From NCBI GenBank assembly GCA_049515555.1, contig JBEKTY010000035.1, positions 1-56,623 of the forward strand: a DNA stretch of 56,623 nt, read 5' to 3'. The notes beneath the pieces were generated by a model. The model was not told where the DNA came from, searched no databases, and was given only the letters and a program-made list of their open reading frames with translations. Below, in pieces: positions 32,165-40,710 of the stretch (positions are counted from its first letter, which is position 1; the number at the start of each line of letters is the position of its first letter). The stretch comes from JBEKTY01 sp049515555 (GTDB lineage Bacteria; Planctomycetota; Planctomycetia; Pirellulales; Thermoguttaceae). A program made the position numbers and the translations under genes.

Positions 32165-33661
32165 CTACCGCGATAGCGCATAATACGCTTCATTCCATCG
32201 CAACTCCTTGCGGATGCCGGCCACGGTGGTGGCCTCGCCGATGGCCACCGACTCGATGCCCGCGATGTCGGCAAACCGCTCCAGGTGCTCGGCCGTGAGG
32301 GCTTGCGAAAAGCCGGTATGGTGCCCGCCGCCGGCATGGATCCAGGCGGCGGCGGCCACCTTCAGATCGGGCCGCGGCGCCCAGAAGGCCCGGGCCACCG
32401 GCAGTTTCGGCAGGTCCTCGTCCGGCTCGACCACGTCCACCTCGTTGGTCACCAGGCGGAAACGGGGCCCCAGGTCGATGATCGAGGCGTTCACGGCCGC
32501 TCCCGGCGGCACGCCGAACACCAACCGCGCCGGATCGGCCTTGCCCCCGATGCCCAGCCGATGAATCTCCAGCCGGGGCTGGCCGGCGGCGATCGACGGG
32601 CAGACCTCGAGCATGTGCGCCCCCAGCACGCGCATGGCGCCCGGTGCCAGGTGGTAGGTGTAATCCTCCATGAACGAGGTGCCGCCCGGCAGTCCGGCGG
32701 CCATGACCTTCATCGCCCGCACCAGGGCGGCCGTCTTCCAGTCGCCTTCGGCGCCGAAGCCGTAGCCGTCGGCCATCAGCCGTTGCACGGCCAGTCCGGG
32801 CAATTGCTCCAGGCCGTGCAGGTCCTCGAAAGTGGTGGTGAAGCCGTGGAAGCCGCCGGCGGCGAGGAATGCGCGGAGGCCCAGCTCGATGCGGGCGGCA
32901 GAGCGCAGGCCCCGCCCGCCGGCCGGGGTGGCCAGGCCGCGGCCCGCCGCATACACCTCGCGATACTCGGCCACCAGCCGCCGCACGTCGGCCTCCTCGA
33001 CCGCGCGGACCTGCTCGACCAGATCGCCCACGCCGTAGCCAGAGACACAGTAGCCGAAGCGGATTTGGGCTTCGACCTTATCGCCCTCGGTAACGGCCAC
33101 GTCGCGCATGTTGTCGCCCAGGCGGGCGATCTTCCCGCCCTGGGCGTCGGCCCAGGCGGCCGCGGCCCGCACCCACACGCCCAGCTCCGCCTGTACGCCG
33201 GCGTCCTGCCAGTGGCCCACCACCACGGCCCGGCTCTTCCGCAGCCGCGTGCACAGAAAGCCGAACTCCCGGTCGCCGTGCGCGGCCTGGTTGAGGTTCA
33301 TGAAGTCCATGTCGATCGTCGCGAAGGGCAGCTCGCGGTTGAATTGCGTGTGCAGGTGCAGGAGCGGCTTTCGCAGCCCCAACAGGCCCGCAATCCACAT
33401 CTTGGCCGGCGAGAAGGTGTGCATCCAGCACACCAGTCCGATGCACTCGGTCGCCTGATCGGCCTCGCGGCACAGCCGCGCAATACCCTCCGCCGTGGTC
33501 AGCACCGGCTTGAAGACCACCCGCACCGGCACGGCCGGGGCACGGTCCAGCCCCCGGGCAATCTGCCGGGAGTGGCCGGCCACCTGCTCCAGCACCTTCT
33601 CGCCGTAAAGCTGCTGGCTCCCCGTTACAAACCAGACTTCATACTGCTTCAGATCGATCAT
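32165..33661 (-). CDS. araA: L-arabinose isomerase
   Basis: 498 residues, the normal AraA length. Diagnostic parts: VWFVTGSQQLYGEKVL at the start, CWMHTFSPAKMWI, GYGFGAEGDWKTAAL, and FMEDYTYHLAPGAMRVLGAH with the catalytic Glu and His, plus HAGGGHHTGFSQAL near the end with the second His. It converts L-arabinose to L-ribulose using Mn(II) in the cytoplasm. The kinase and epimerase (AraB, AraD) are not in this window. GH127, GH51 and araA together indicate arabinose-polymer use. Confidence 0.95.
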   Translation of the reverse strand: MIDLKQYEVWFVTGSQQLYGEKVLEQVAGHSRQIARGLDRAPAVPVRVVFKPVLTTAEGIARLCREADQATECIGLVCWMHTFSPAKMWIAGLLGLRKPLLHLHTQFNRELPFATIDMDFMNLNQAAHGDREFGFLCTRLRKSRAVVVGHWQDAGVQAELGVWVRAAAAWADAQGGKIARLGDNMRDVAVTEGDKVEAQIRFGYCVSGYGVGDLVEQVRAVEEADVRRLVAEYREVYAAGRGLATPAGGRGLRSAARIELGLRAFLAAGGFHGFTTTFEDLHGLEQLPGLAVQRLMADGYGFGAEGDWKTAALVRAMKVMAAGLPGGTSFMEDYTYHLAPGAMRVLGAHMLEVCPSIAAGQPRLEIHRLGIGGKADPARLVFGVPPGAAVNASIIDLGPRFRLVTNEVDVVEPDEDLPKLPVARAFWAPRPDLKVAAAAWIHAGGGHHTGFSQALTAEHLERFADIAGIESVAIGEATTVAGIRKELRWNEAYYALSR

Positions 33662-34037
33662 TTGAGGTCCGTGCGTTTGACGCCTGTTTCCTGCCTGCCC
33701 ATAGCGTAGCAGGGGTGGGCTGGCAGGTACACCCCCCGCCAGCCAAGAGCCACGGCGAAGCCTAAACGGGCTGGGCTGGTTCGGGTCTCTCCGGCGCGGC
33801 CGGCATTATGACTGTCTCAGATTTCCAGCACAACGTAAACGCTTATTCACAAGAACGTTAACTGGCCACGGATGAAACACGGATGGAACACCGACTGAAC
33901 ACGGAAGGGGTGGCCGGGCAGTAGTAGCGACATGCGTGGGAACATCCCATATTGAGGTTCACCGCCAGATCGCTGTATTCGCGCGCTTTCCCACGAGGCT
34001 CATAGATTATCGGCATTGAAAGTTGCCTCACGGGGTG
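33662..34037. other. 376-base gap upstream of araA, no gene
   Basis: No gene or repeat family member seen. The interval 33829-33850 has GTAAACGCTTATT, then CACAAGAACGTTAAC, which loosely resembles LacI/GalR-family operator halves (central CG) and lies about 170 bases upstream of araA; this is weak. The flanking sequence is AT-richer than usual. Confidence 0.3.
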
Positions 34038-35186
34038 TCATAGCACACAGTTGCACTGCCCGATGCTCCCACGCAAGTCCAGCGACGCGAACATCGCCTC
34101 GTCTTCCAGGCACAGGCCAATCTCCAAATCGGGGTGATGCCGACGGATACACTCGACAAGGTGTCGGTACACATCCTCGCGGGTGGAGCGGCTGAAGCGC
34201 ATCCGCCCGTCGTCCGACTTGGCTGGTCCAGCGCCAAGAAACGTTGAAATCGCGTTCTGTTTGCCGAGTCTGAGTTCCATGAGCCGCAGGGCTTGCGGGT
34301 AGGAGCAGATGGAACCGAGCGTGATCCGCGACAAGGGGACCGATTCGAGCAACGTCGTCATCAGTCGCCCGTAGATCGCCTGCCAATCGGCCACCGGGAT
34401 GATCGGCATGACCACCGCTCGCACCGGATAGCCGGCCGCGGCGCATCGCCGCATGGCCTCGAGCCGGGCCATGACATCCGGCGTGTTTCTCTCGGAATGG
34501 CCCACTACCTCCGGGGCGTTGACCGTCCAGGACAGGATCGTCCGCCCGGCGTGACCGAGGCCCAGCAGGTTCTCAACCTCCGCGCTCTTCGTCAGGACAA
34601 CCATGCGTGCGTACGGATGCCGGGCGAAAAAGGGAACCATCGTCCGTGCGTAGCCGCTGAGCGGCTCCAGGGCGAGCCCGTCCTGAAGCTTGCCAAGATA
34701 GAAGGCGGTGGGGTGGGCGAGCCGGGTTGCGGTTCGAGCCACTTCCGCAAGGATTTCAGCCAGGTTGAGGAATATCTTCACGGTCGGCGAAAACCAGACC
34801 CCCGGCGTGCCGGCCAGGTAACAGTAGTGGCAACCATAGGGGCAAAAGCCGTAAGGCGAGAAATGCCAGTAGTTCGGGCAGGCATTGCCTCCTTCATCGC
34901 TGAAGCGCACCGCACTGTGGTGCTCGCCCAGAACGAGCGTCCGCTTGCCGCGCTCGTGCAACTGCAACGGGTCGGTTTCACCCAGGTTGACCCGATTATG
35001 CGGGGTGCCGAAGGCTTCCACGACCTCCGCGTCCGGGTAAGCCGCACAAATCCTTTCGGCCAATCGCCGACGGGACTGCGTCTGGTCGCTCCCCTTCGCC
35101 AGCACAATCCTGGATGGCTGGAACAACGGCGCAGGCCGCGGAAGATAGTCTGCCAGGGGCTTATCAACCACGACCGTCACGCTCAT
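34038..35186 (-). CDS. Spore photoproduct lyase family radical SAM protein
   Basis: 382 residues. The [4Fe-4S] motif CPYGCHYC at about residue 112 follows NACPNYWHFSPYGF, as in SPL-family enzymes; VFKIFLN-like and YLGKLQDGLALEPL segments are typical of the family. Bacillus SPL has an H-atom-donor Cys about 45 residues after the cluster. No Cys occurs there in this protein, so repair of spore photoproduct in the classic way is doubtful. C-terminal CNCVL is unusual. It is transcribed away from the GH51 gene and shows no link to the arabinose genes. Confidence 0.8.
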   Translation of the reverse strand: MSVTVVVDKPLADYLPRPAPLFQPSRIVLAKGSDQTQSRRRLAERICAAYPDAEVVEAFGTPHNRVNLGETDPLQLHERGKRTLVLGEHHSAVRFSDEGGNACPNYWHFSPYGFCPYGCHYCYLAGTPGVWFSPTVKIFLNLAEILAEVARTATRLAHPTAFYLGKLQDGLALEPLSGYARTMVPFFARHPYARMVVLTKSAEVENLLGLGHAGRTILSWTVNAPEVVGHSERNTPDVMARLEAMRRCAAAGYPVRAVVMPIIPVADWQAIYGRLMTTLLESVPLSRITLGSICSYPQALRLMELRLGKQNAISTFLGAGPAKSDDGRMRFSRSTREDVYRHLVECIRRHHPDLEIGLCLEDEAMFASLDLRGSIGQCNCVL

Positions 35187-35376
35187 CCCCCTGTTCGGCG
35201 TGCCGCACAGCCCGGCCCGTATGTGAACTGCCGTCTACCATAGCAGCCCGCTCCGGTTTGTTCAAGTTGGCTTTTCGGCCGTTCGCCTTCACGGGAATCC
35301 AGGGCAATCCAGAGGGAAAGGGGCCGGCCATTTGCGGTCGCCGGTGGTTTGGATTACATTCTAACTCCGGTTGGGG

Positions 35377-35455
35377 CGCCGTGCCGTCGGCACTGCTGGA
35401 CAAGCCAGCAGTGGCACCCACGGCACCACTGGGCAAGCCAGCAGTGGCGCCCCGT
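35377..35455. repeat. family A paired hairpin repeat between divergent genes
   Basis: CACTGCTGG-ACAAG-CCAGCAGTG at 35391-35413 is followed by CCACTGGGCAAGCCAGCAGTGG, enclosed by GGGGCGCC and GGCGCCCC. It separates the SPL-like gene from the GH51 gene. Confidence 0.85.
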
Positions 35456-35501
35456 CCCGGCGGCTTTGGCTTCCTGCACTAAATGACAAAGGAGAACTGG
35501 C

Positions 35502-37991
35502 GTGCGAAAGAATATGGCAACCGGGCTTTGCGGCATTGCGGCGTTCCTGGTACTCGCCGTGTCGGCACGGGCGGCGGAGCAGCGGCCGGCGGGGCTGGTC
35601 GTTCACGTCGATCGGCCCGCGGCGAAGATCAGTCCCCTCCTGTACGGCATCTTCTTCGAGGAGATCAACCGGGCGGGCGAGGGCGGCATCTACGGCGAGA
35701 TGATCCAGAACCGCTCGCTGGAAGACGATCGGGGACCGCGCGACGAGCGGCCCACGAAACTGCCGGCCTGGACCCTGCTGAAGCCGCCGGGGGCCGAGGC
35801 GACGATGGCCCTCGACTCGTCCGAGCCCTTGGCGGCCGAGAATCCCCATTCGCTGCGGCTGGAGATTCGCAACACGGGCGGCGGCCGGGTAGCCGTGGCC
35901 AACGAAGGCTTCAATGGGATCGCCCTGCAAAAGAACGCCCAGTACGCATTTTCTCTCTACGCCCGAGCGGGCCACGGCCTCCAGGGGCCGCTGGCCGTAA
36001 GCGTCGAGGACCGGCAGGGCCGGGTGTTCGCATCGTCGGAAATTGACGGCCTAGGGCCGCAGTGGAAACAGTTCGCGTGCCGGCTGAAGGCAACCGGTAG
36101 CACGGCGGCGGGCCGGCTGGTGCTGGCCGCCACGTCGCCCGGCACGCTGTGGCTCGACTCCGTGTCGCTGTTTCCGCAGCCGGCGTGGAAGGGGCGGGCC
36201 CACGGCCTGCGGCCCGATCTGGCCGAGATGCTCGCCGGCATGAAGCCGGCCTTCGTGCGGTTTCCCGGCGGCTGCTACGTCGAGGGGAACCGCCTGGCCA
36301 ACGCCTTCCGCTGGAAGCAGAGCATCGGCGACCCGGCCCGCCGGCCCGGCCACTGGAACCTCTGGGGATACCGCTCGACGGACGGCCTGGGTTACCACGA
36401 GTATCTCGAAATGTGCGAGGACCTGGGGGCCGAGCCGCTATTCGTGATCAACTGCGGCATGGCCCACGAGGACCACGTGCCGGCGGCAGACATGGCCCTC
36501 TGGGTGCAAGATGCCCTGGACGCCATCGAGTACGCCAACGGCCCGGCCGAAAGCCGGTGGGGCGCGCTGCGGGCCAAGGCCGGCCACCCCGCCCCCTTCA
36601 ACCTGAAGTACATGGAAATCGGCAATGAAAACGGCGGCCCGGTCTACCAGGACCACTACCGCCTGTTCTACGACGCCATTAAGGCCAAGCACCCCCAAAT
36701 GCACCTGGTGGCCAACGAGCGGACCACGGGGCGGCCCACCGAGATCCTGGACGAGCATTATTACAGTAATCCCGAGTTCTTCATGTCGCGCGCCGCTCAG
36801 TACGACAAGTACGATCGGCGGGGGCCGCGGATCTACGTCGGCGAGTACGCGGTGACGGAGCGCTGCGGGCATGGCAACCTGCGGGCGGCACTGGGCGAGG
36901 CGGCCTTCATGACCGGCCTGGAACGCAACGCCGACGTGGTGGTGATGGCCTCCTACGCCCCGCTGCTGGTCAACGCCGGTTGGCGGCAGTGGAACCCGGA
37001 TGCAATCATTTTCGACAACCATCGCGTGGCGGGCACGCCCTCCTACTACGTGCAACAGATGTTCAGCCGCGGCCGCGGCGACGTCGTGCTGGACCTGGAC
37101 TTCGACGCCCCCGAGACGGCCCTGCCCGCCAAGGGCGGGGCGATCGGCGTGGGCACCTGGGCCACCCAGGCCGAATACAAGGACATCCAGGTGACCCAAG
37201 GCGACAAGGTCCTTTTCAAGAGCCGGTTCGCCGACGGTCAGAAGGGGACAGTCCCATTTTCGCCGGACGAAAATCGGGACAGTCCCCAAGTTTCTCCCCG
37301 GCCGACCCTTAGCGGCTGGAAGATCATCCGCGGCCGGTGGCAGGTGACAGACGGCGCATTGCGTCAAACCAGCGGCGAAACGGACGTGCGGGCCATCGCC
37401 GGCGACAAGTCCTGGAAGGACTACACCTTGACCCTCAAGGCGCGAAAACTGGGCGGCGCCGAAGGCTTTCTGATCCTCTTCAACGTGCAGAATGAGGAAG
37501 CCAAGTCGTGGTGGAACATCGGCGGCTGGGGCAATGTTCGCCACGCGATCGAAGCCCCCTACGGCGGCAGCGAGGGCGTGCCCGGCCGCATCGAGACCGG
37601 CCGTTGGTACGACATCCGCATCGAGACCGCCGGGGGCCGCACCCGCTGCTACCTCGACGGGAAGCTGATCCACGACGCCGGGTGCGGGCTGAAGTCGATG
37701 TACGCCGTGGCCAGCCGGGCCTTGCCCGCCGGCGATGTGATTCTGAAAGTGGTCAACGCCTCGCCCGAGGCACACCAGACGCCCGTCGAGCTGCGGGGAC
37801 TGAAGGGCCGGGTGACCTCGGCCACCGCCAGCGTGTTGACTTCGCCGGGTGCGGACGACGAGAACACGCTGGACGAGCCGCTGAAGGTCGTGCCGGCTAC
37901 CCGGCCGGTGGCCGGCGCGGCGGCCCACTTTAGTTATACCTTCCCGGCCTGGTCGGTGACGGTGCTTAGGGTGAAGGTCGAATCTCGCTGA
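35502..37991 (+). CDS. Exported alpha-L-arabinofuranosidase, GH51
   Basis: 829 residues from GTG 35502 (ribosome-binding site AAAGGAGA 8 bases upstream; ATG 35514 is an alternative). Signal peptide residues 1-28 ending ARAA. GIFFEEINRAGEGGIYGEM starts the GH51 region. The acid/base Glu is E376 in EIGNENGG and the nucleophile E448 in YVGEYAV. A DUF1080/laminin-G-like insert (residues 555-750, SGWKIIRGRWQVTDGALRQT) splits the C-terminal beta-domain. Residues about 581-596 (QKGTVPFSPDENRDSPQ) come from a palindromic element. It would cleave terminal arabinofuranose from arabinan, giving arabinose for araA. Confidence 0.93.
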   Translation: MRKNMATGLCGIAAFLVLAVSARAAEQRPAGLVVHVDRPAAKISPLLYGIFFEEINRAGEGGIYGEMIQNRSLEDDRGPRDERPTKLPAWTLLKPPGAEATMALDSSEPLAAENPHSLRLEIRNTGGGRVAVANEGFNGIALQKNAQYAFSLYARAGHGLQGPLAVSVEDRQGRVFASSEIDGLGPQWKQFACRLKATGSTAAGRLVLAATSPGTLWLDSVSLFPQPAWKGRAHGLRPDLAEMLAGMKPAFVRFPGGCYVEGNRLANAFRWKQSIGDPARRPGHWNLWGYRSTDGLGYHEYLEMCEDLGAEPLFVINCGMAHEDHVPAADMALWVQDALDAIEYANGPAESRWGALRAKAGHPAPFNLKYMEIGNENGGPVYQDHYRLFYDAIKAKHPQMHLVANERTTGRPTEILDEHYYSNPEFFMSRAAQYDKYDRRGPRIYVGEYAVTERCGHGNLRAALGEAAFMTGLERNADVVVMASYAPLLVNAGWRQWNPDAIIFDNHRVAGTPSYYVQQMFSRGRGDVVLDLDFDAPETALPAKGGAIGVGTWATQAEYKDIQVTQGDKVLFKSRFADGQKGTVPFSPDENRDSPQVSPRPTLSGWKIIRGRWQVTDGALRQTSGETDVRAIAGDKSWKDYTLTLKARKLGGAEGFLILFNVQNEEAKSWWNIGGWGNVRHAIEAPYGGSEGVPGRIETGRWYDIRIETAGGRTRCYLDGKLIHDAGCGLKSMYAVASRALPAGDVILKVVNASPEAHQTPVELRGLKGRVTSATASVLTSPGADDENTLDEPLKVVPATRPVAGAAAHFSYTFPAWSVTVLRVKVESR
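37244..37287. repeat. 44-bp family E palindrome inside the GH51 gene
   Basis: Outer arms GGGGACAGTCCC and GGGACAGTCCCC, inner arms ATTTTCG and CGAAAAT, loop CCGGA. In frame it encodes GTVPFSPDENRDSP. The same peptide with two changes would be made by the intergenic copy at 20037. Confidence 0.92.
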
Positions 37992-38039
37992 GGAAGATCC
38001 TGGACCGTTGCAGATTGGGCTGAAGACTACACAAGCGGT

Positions 38040-38162
38040 CCCCCCTCTCCCTCCGGGAGAGGGCCGGGGTGAGGGGAAGCAGTGTGGCTCGCGAACATAC
38101 CACAGGCAACGTCATCGCCGATTCCCCCTCACCCTAACCCTCTCCCGGAGGGAGAGGGGACC
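38040..38162. repeat. inverted pair of CCCTCTCCC / GGGAGAGGG hairpins (family L)
   Basis: CCCTCTCCCTCCGGGAGAGG followed by GGGGTGAGGGGAA, and 50 bases later CCCCTCACCCTAACCC then CTCTCCCGGAGGGAGAGGGG. This general sequence is widespread in bacterial genomes as a REP-like element. It lies between the convergent GH51 and PP2C-kinase genes. Confidence 0.9.
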
Positions 38163-38169
38163 GGGCGTT

Positions 38170-39948
38170 TCAGTGGCCGCGATAATGGGTCACCAGGAAC
38201 AGGATTCCCAGCAGGGCCAGCGGGAGCAACACGGCCAGGAGCCACGGGCCAATCCGCTGCCAATGGCCCTTCCACGGCGTGGGTGGCCGCAAGCGCTCGG
38301 CGCGGCCGGTGACTTGGACGGCGGCGGGCGCGTCCAGCTCGGCCTTCATCGCCGCAGCCGTCGGATAGCGATCGTAGGACTGCCGCTCCAGGGCGTGGAG
38401 GATGATCTCCTCGACCTGGAGCGAAAGCGCCGGGTTCCACTTGCGCGGGGCGACCGGGTCGCCGACCAGCCGGGCGTGCATGAGCGCATAAGGGTTGTTG
38501 CCCTCGAAGGGCAAACTACCCGTGACCATCTCGTACAGCATGATGCCCAGGCTGTAGATGTCGGTTCGCGAGTCGCCCCGCTTGCCTTTGACCTGCTCCG
38601 GGGCCATGTAATCGGGCGTGCCCATGGAGGTCGAAAACCCGGTAAACGTCAACCGCCGCAGCCCGGCGGCACGGGCGATCCCGAAGTCCATGATGCGGAT
38701 GCTGCCGTCGTGGCAGAGCATGACGTTCTCCGGCTTCAGGTCGCGATGCACGACGTTCTGCGCGTGCAGGTACTCCAGGGCCTCGCAGATGCGGCCGGCG
38801 ATGGCCAGGGCGTCGGGCACCGGCATACGCTCGACGCTCTGCAGCACCTGGCGCAGGGTCTGCCCCTGGAGGTACTCCATCACGATGTACGGCCGGCTCT
38901 TGTCCTCGACCGGCAGGATGCGCAGGACGTACGGGTGGCGGAGCGTGCGGCCGATGGCCTCCTCGCGCTGGAAACGGCTGAAGAAGGCCGGATCGCTCTC
39001 GAATTGCATGAAGGGAACCTTTACCGCCACGACCCCGCCCTGCTGCAGGTCGCGGGCCTTGAATATCGAGGCCATCCCGCTGCGGCTGACGACGTCGGTG
39101 ATCTCGAACCGGCCGTCCAGCACCTGTCCCACTTCTACTTCATGACTCATGGGCAACTCGACTTCTCGAAAGAGGGGCAGCCCGCGGTGAAACATGACTT
39201 CTTCCACGCGGTCGATCCGGACGATTTGCACCGAGAGATTGTCGTCCGCGCCGCGCCGGAGCCCCAGGGCCACAAGCTGTCGGCAGGCTTCCTCAGGCGG
39301 CGCGTGCGTGACGATCTCGGCCAGCTCCTCCGCGCTGATCGAATGGTGCAGGCCGTCGGTGCATTGTACCAGGTAATCGCCCTGATTGACCCGCAGGGTG
39401 TAGAAATCCACCTGCACGGTAGGCTCCTTGCCGATGCTCCGCGTGAGGAGGCATCGCAACTGGCTGGCGGCGGCCTCTTGGGGCGAAATCAGGCCGAGCT
39501 TCAGTTGCATGGCGGCGTAGGAGTGATCGGCGGTAACGGGGTGCGCCGCGCCGCCCTGCACGTGGTACACCCGGCAGTCGCCCACGTGCCCGATGGTCAC
39601 TTCGCTGTGGCGTAGCAGGGAGACCGTCAGCGTGCTGGCCATCCGCCCTTCGTCCCGCTGCTCCATCCCCCGATCATAGACGGCGACGTTGGCCGCCGTG
39701 ATGATCTGCCACAGGATCTGCTTGGGCGGCACGTTGTCTTTGACTTCCTGGAAGCCGCGCAAGGCGATCTCGACGGCCAACCGACTGGCGACCTCGCCCT
39801 GGCCCTGCCCGCCCACGCCGTCGGCAATCACCGCCAACGCGCCGTGCGTCCGCTGCTGCTCTTGCTCGGCCGGCTGCCAGAAGCCGAGGCAATCCTCATT
39901 ATTGGGTCGCGTCCCCGCCGTGGAGAGGCAGCCGTAAGTTAGGTCCAT
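38170..39948 (-). CDS. PP2C phosphatase-Ser/Thr protein kinase fusion
   Basis: 592 residues from ATG 39948; the frame extends upstream through repeats without conserved residues. N-terminal PP2C domain (1-250): RPNNEDC, VIADGVGGQGQGE, GHVGDCRVY and RRGADDNLSV supply the metal-binding aspartates. Kinase domain (280-540): VAVKVPF Lys, HRDLKPENVM, MDFGIA, APEQV and DIYSLGI. The Gly-rich loop is VSRSGMASIF, losing the usual GxGxxG. One transmembrane helix (570-590) ends the protein at THYRGH. The fusion puts opposing activities in one membrane-anchored polypeptide. Targets unknown. Confidence 0.9.
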   Translation of the reverse strand: MDLTYGCLSTAGTRPNNEDCLGFWQPAEQEQQRTHGALAVIADGVGGQGQGEVASRLAVEIALRGFQEVKDNVPPKQILWQIITAANVAVYDRGMEQRDEGRMASTLTVSLLRHSEVTIGHVGDCRVYHVQGGAAHPVTADHSYAAMQLKLGLISPQEAAASQLRCLLTRSIGKEPTVQVDFYTLRVNQGDYLVQCTDGLHHSISAEELAEIVTHAPPEEACRQLVALGLRRGADDNLSVQIVRIDRVEEVMFHRGLPLFREVELPMSHEVEVGQVLDGRFEITDVVSRSGMASIFKARDLQQGGVVAVKVPFMQFESDPAFFSRFQREEAIGRTLRHPYVLRILPVEDKSRPYIVMEYLQGQTLRQVLQSVERMPVPDALAIAGRICEALEYLHAQNVVHRDLKPENVMLCHDGSIRIMDFGIARAAGLRRLTFTGFSTSMGTPDYMAPEQVKGKRGDSRTDIYSLGIMLYEMVTGSLPFEGNNPYALMHARLVGDPVAPRKWNPALSLQVEEIILHALERQSYDRYPTAAAMKAELDAPAAVQVTGRAERLRPPTPWKGHWQRIGPWLLAVLLPLALLGILFLVTHYRGH

Positions 39949-40079
39949 TGCTGTTCTTAACCCAATAGATGGTACGCCATTGCAGCCACTCCCCAGAAGG
40001 GAGGACACCACAGCATCTCGGGTGCCGATTCCCTTTAATCCTAACGCGGGGAAGCGGTCCGGGCAGCGCAAAAGGCCGG

Positions 40080-40310
40080 TAGAAGTGGTGAGCGGCGAGT
40101 GGTGAGTGGTGAGCGTGTGTGAGTTTTTCGCGTGTTGTGGCCGGTCTCCGACCGAGCCACACCGCCAATCGAAGGGCTCCCGAGCCTCGGAGACCTTCGG
40201 TCGGGCCGCGGCGGGGTCAGGAGACCCGCGCCGAACTGAGGGCCTCGTCACTCACCACTCACCGCTCGCCATTATTGGTGGGGCTCGCTGCGATCGACCC
40301 ACCCTACGGT
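40080..40310. repeat. mixed repeat block: GTGGTGAGTGGCGAGT, family H, family B
   Basis: Direct GTGGTGAGTG repeats at 40085-40118 are matched by inverse CACTCACCACTCACC at 40248-40272. Between them is a family H unit (40134-40235), and a family B hairpin GGTGGGGCTCGC ... GACCCACCCTAC ends the block (40276-40309). Confidence 0.75.
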
Positions 40311-40529
40311 TGTTTTTCGCAAATGACACAAATCGGATGGCATGCTGGCTTACTGTTTATCATATATGCCTAGTCTATGGGCATAGTGTGCATAGTATTT
40401 AGGCTAGTGTGCCTGATTTGTCGATAGGTACATCGGATTGTTGCAGCCACGAAATGGGCCTGACAACATAGCCACAGCTCGCCGACTAGACGGTCTTTGG
40501 CCGCCGGCCTGGGCAACGTACGAAGAGTG

Positions 40530-40545
40530 TGGCACGGTTATTGCT
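40530..40545 (+). promoter_or_regulatory. sigma-54 promoter of the amino-acid permease gene
   Basis: TGGCACGGTTATTGCT matches the sigma-54 consensus TGGCACR-N4-TTGCW at every fixed position, with GG (40531-40532) and GC (40543-40544) separated by the required 10 bases. Transcription would begin near 40557, giving a leader of about 155 bases before ATG 40711. A possible activator dyad lies about 150 bp upstream (40365-40385). Confidence 0.82.
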
Positions 40546-40569
40546 CCGCGAGTTTCTTCCAAGGTTGCG

Positions 40570-40620
40570 AACCTTCGCCTAGTTGTGGGGTTCGCGTCAT
40601 TTCAAGCCGTGCAGAGTTCC
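40570..40620 (+). repeat. family I upstream element, partial copy 3
   Basis: Contains GGGGTTCGCGTCATTTCAAG and GCAGAGTT. It matches the 3' half of the elements at 7405 and 19092 and lies in the leader of the permease gene. Confidence 0.55.
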
Positions 40621-40710
40621 GCGCGGCCACCGCCGTAGTTCGACCGCGTGGAAACCGCGCGCCTGCCACGCAGCACTTCCACCCCCACAGTTTTAACGCG
40701 AGGTAAAGTC

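Larger units (their letters stand above)
39949..40710. other. 762-base gap: repeats and regulatory DNA, no gene
   Basis: From the kinase start to about 40080 nothing is recognised. Repeats occupy 40080-40310; from 40310 to 40560 the sequence is AT-richer and holds direct repeats TAGTGTGC and the dyad TATGCC-N9-GGCATA (40365-40385), then the sigma-54 promoter at 40530, then a partial family I element. Confidence 0.65.

Noticed and set aside
33829..33850. LacI/AraR-type operator before araA
   Set aside because: Only loosely symmetrical; not enough to claim as a site.
38008..39615. 535-codon plus-strand frame opposite the PP2C-kinase
   Set aside because: No domains; its start is in repeat DNA. 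The kinase and PP2C motifs are on the minus strand.
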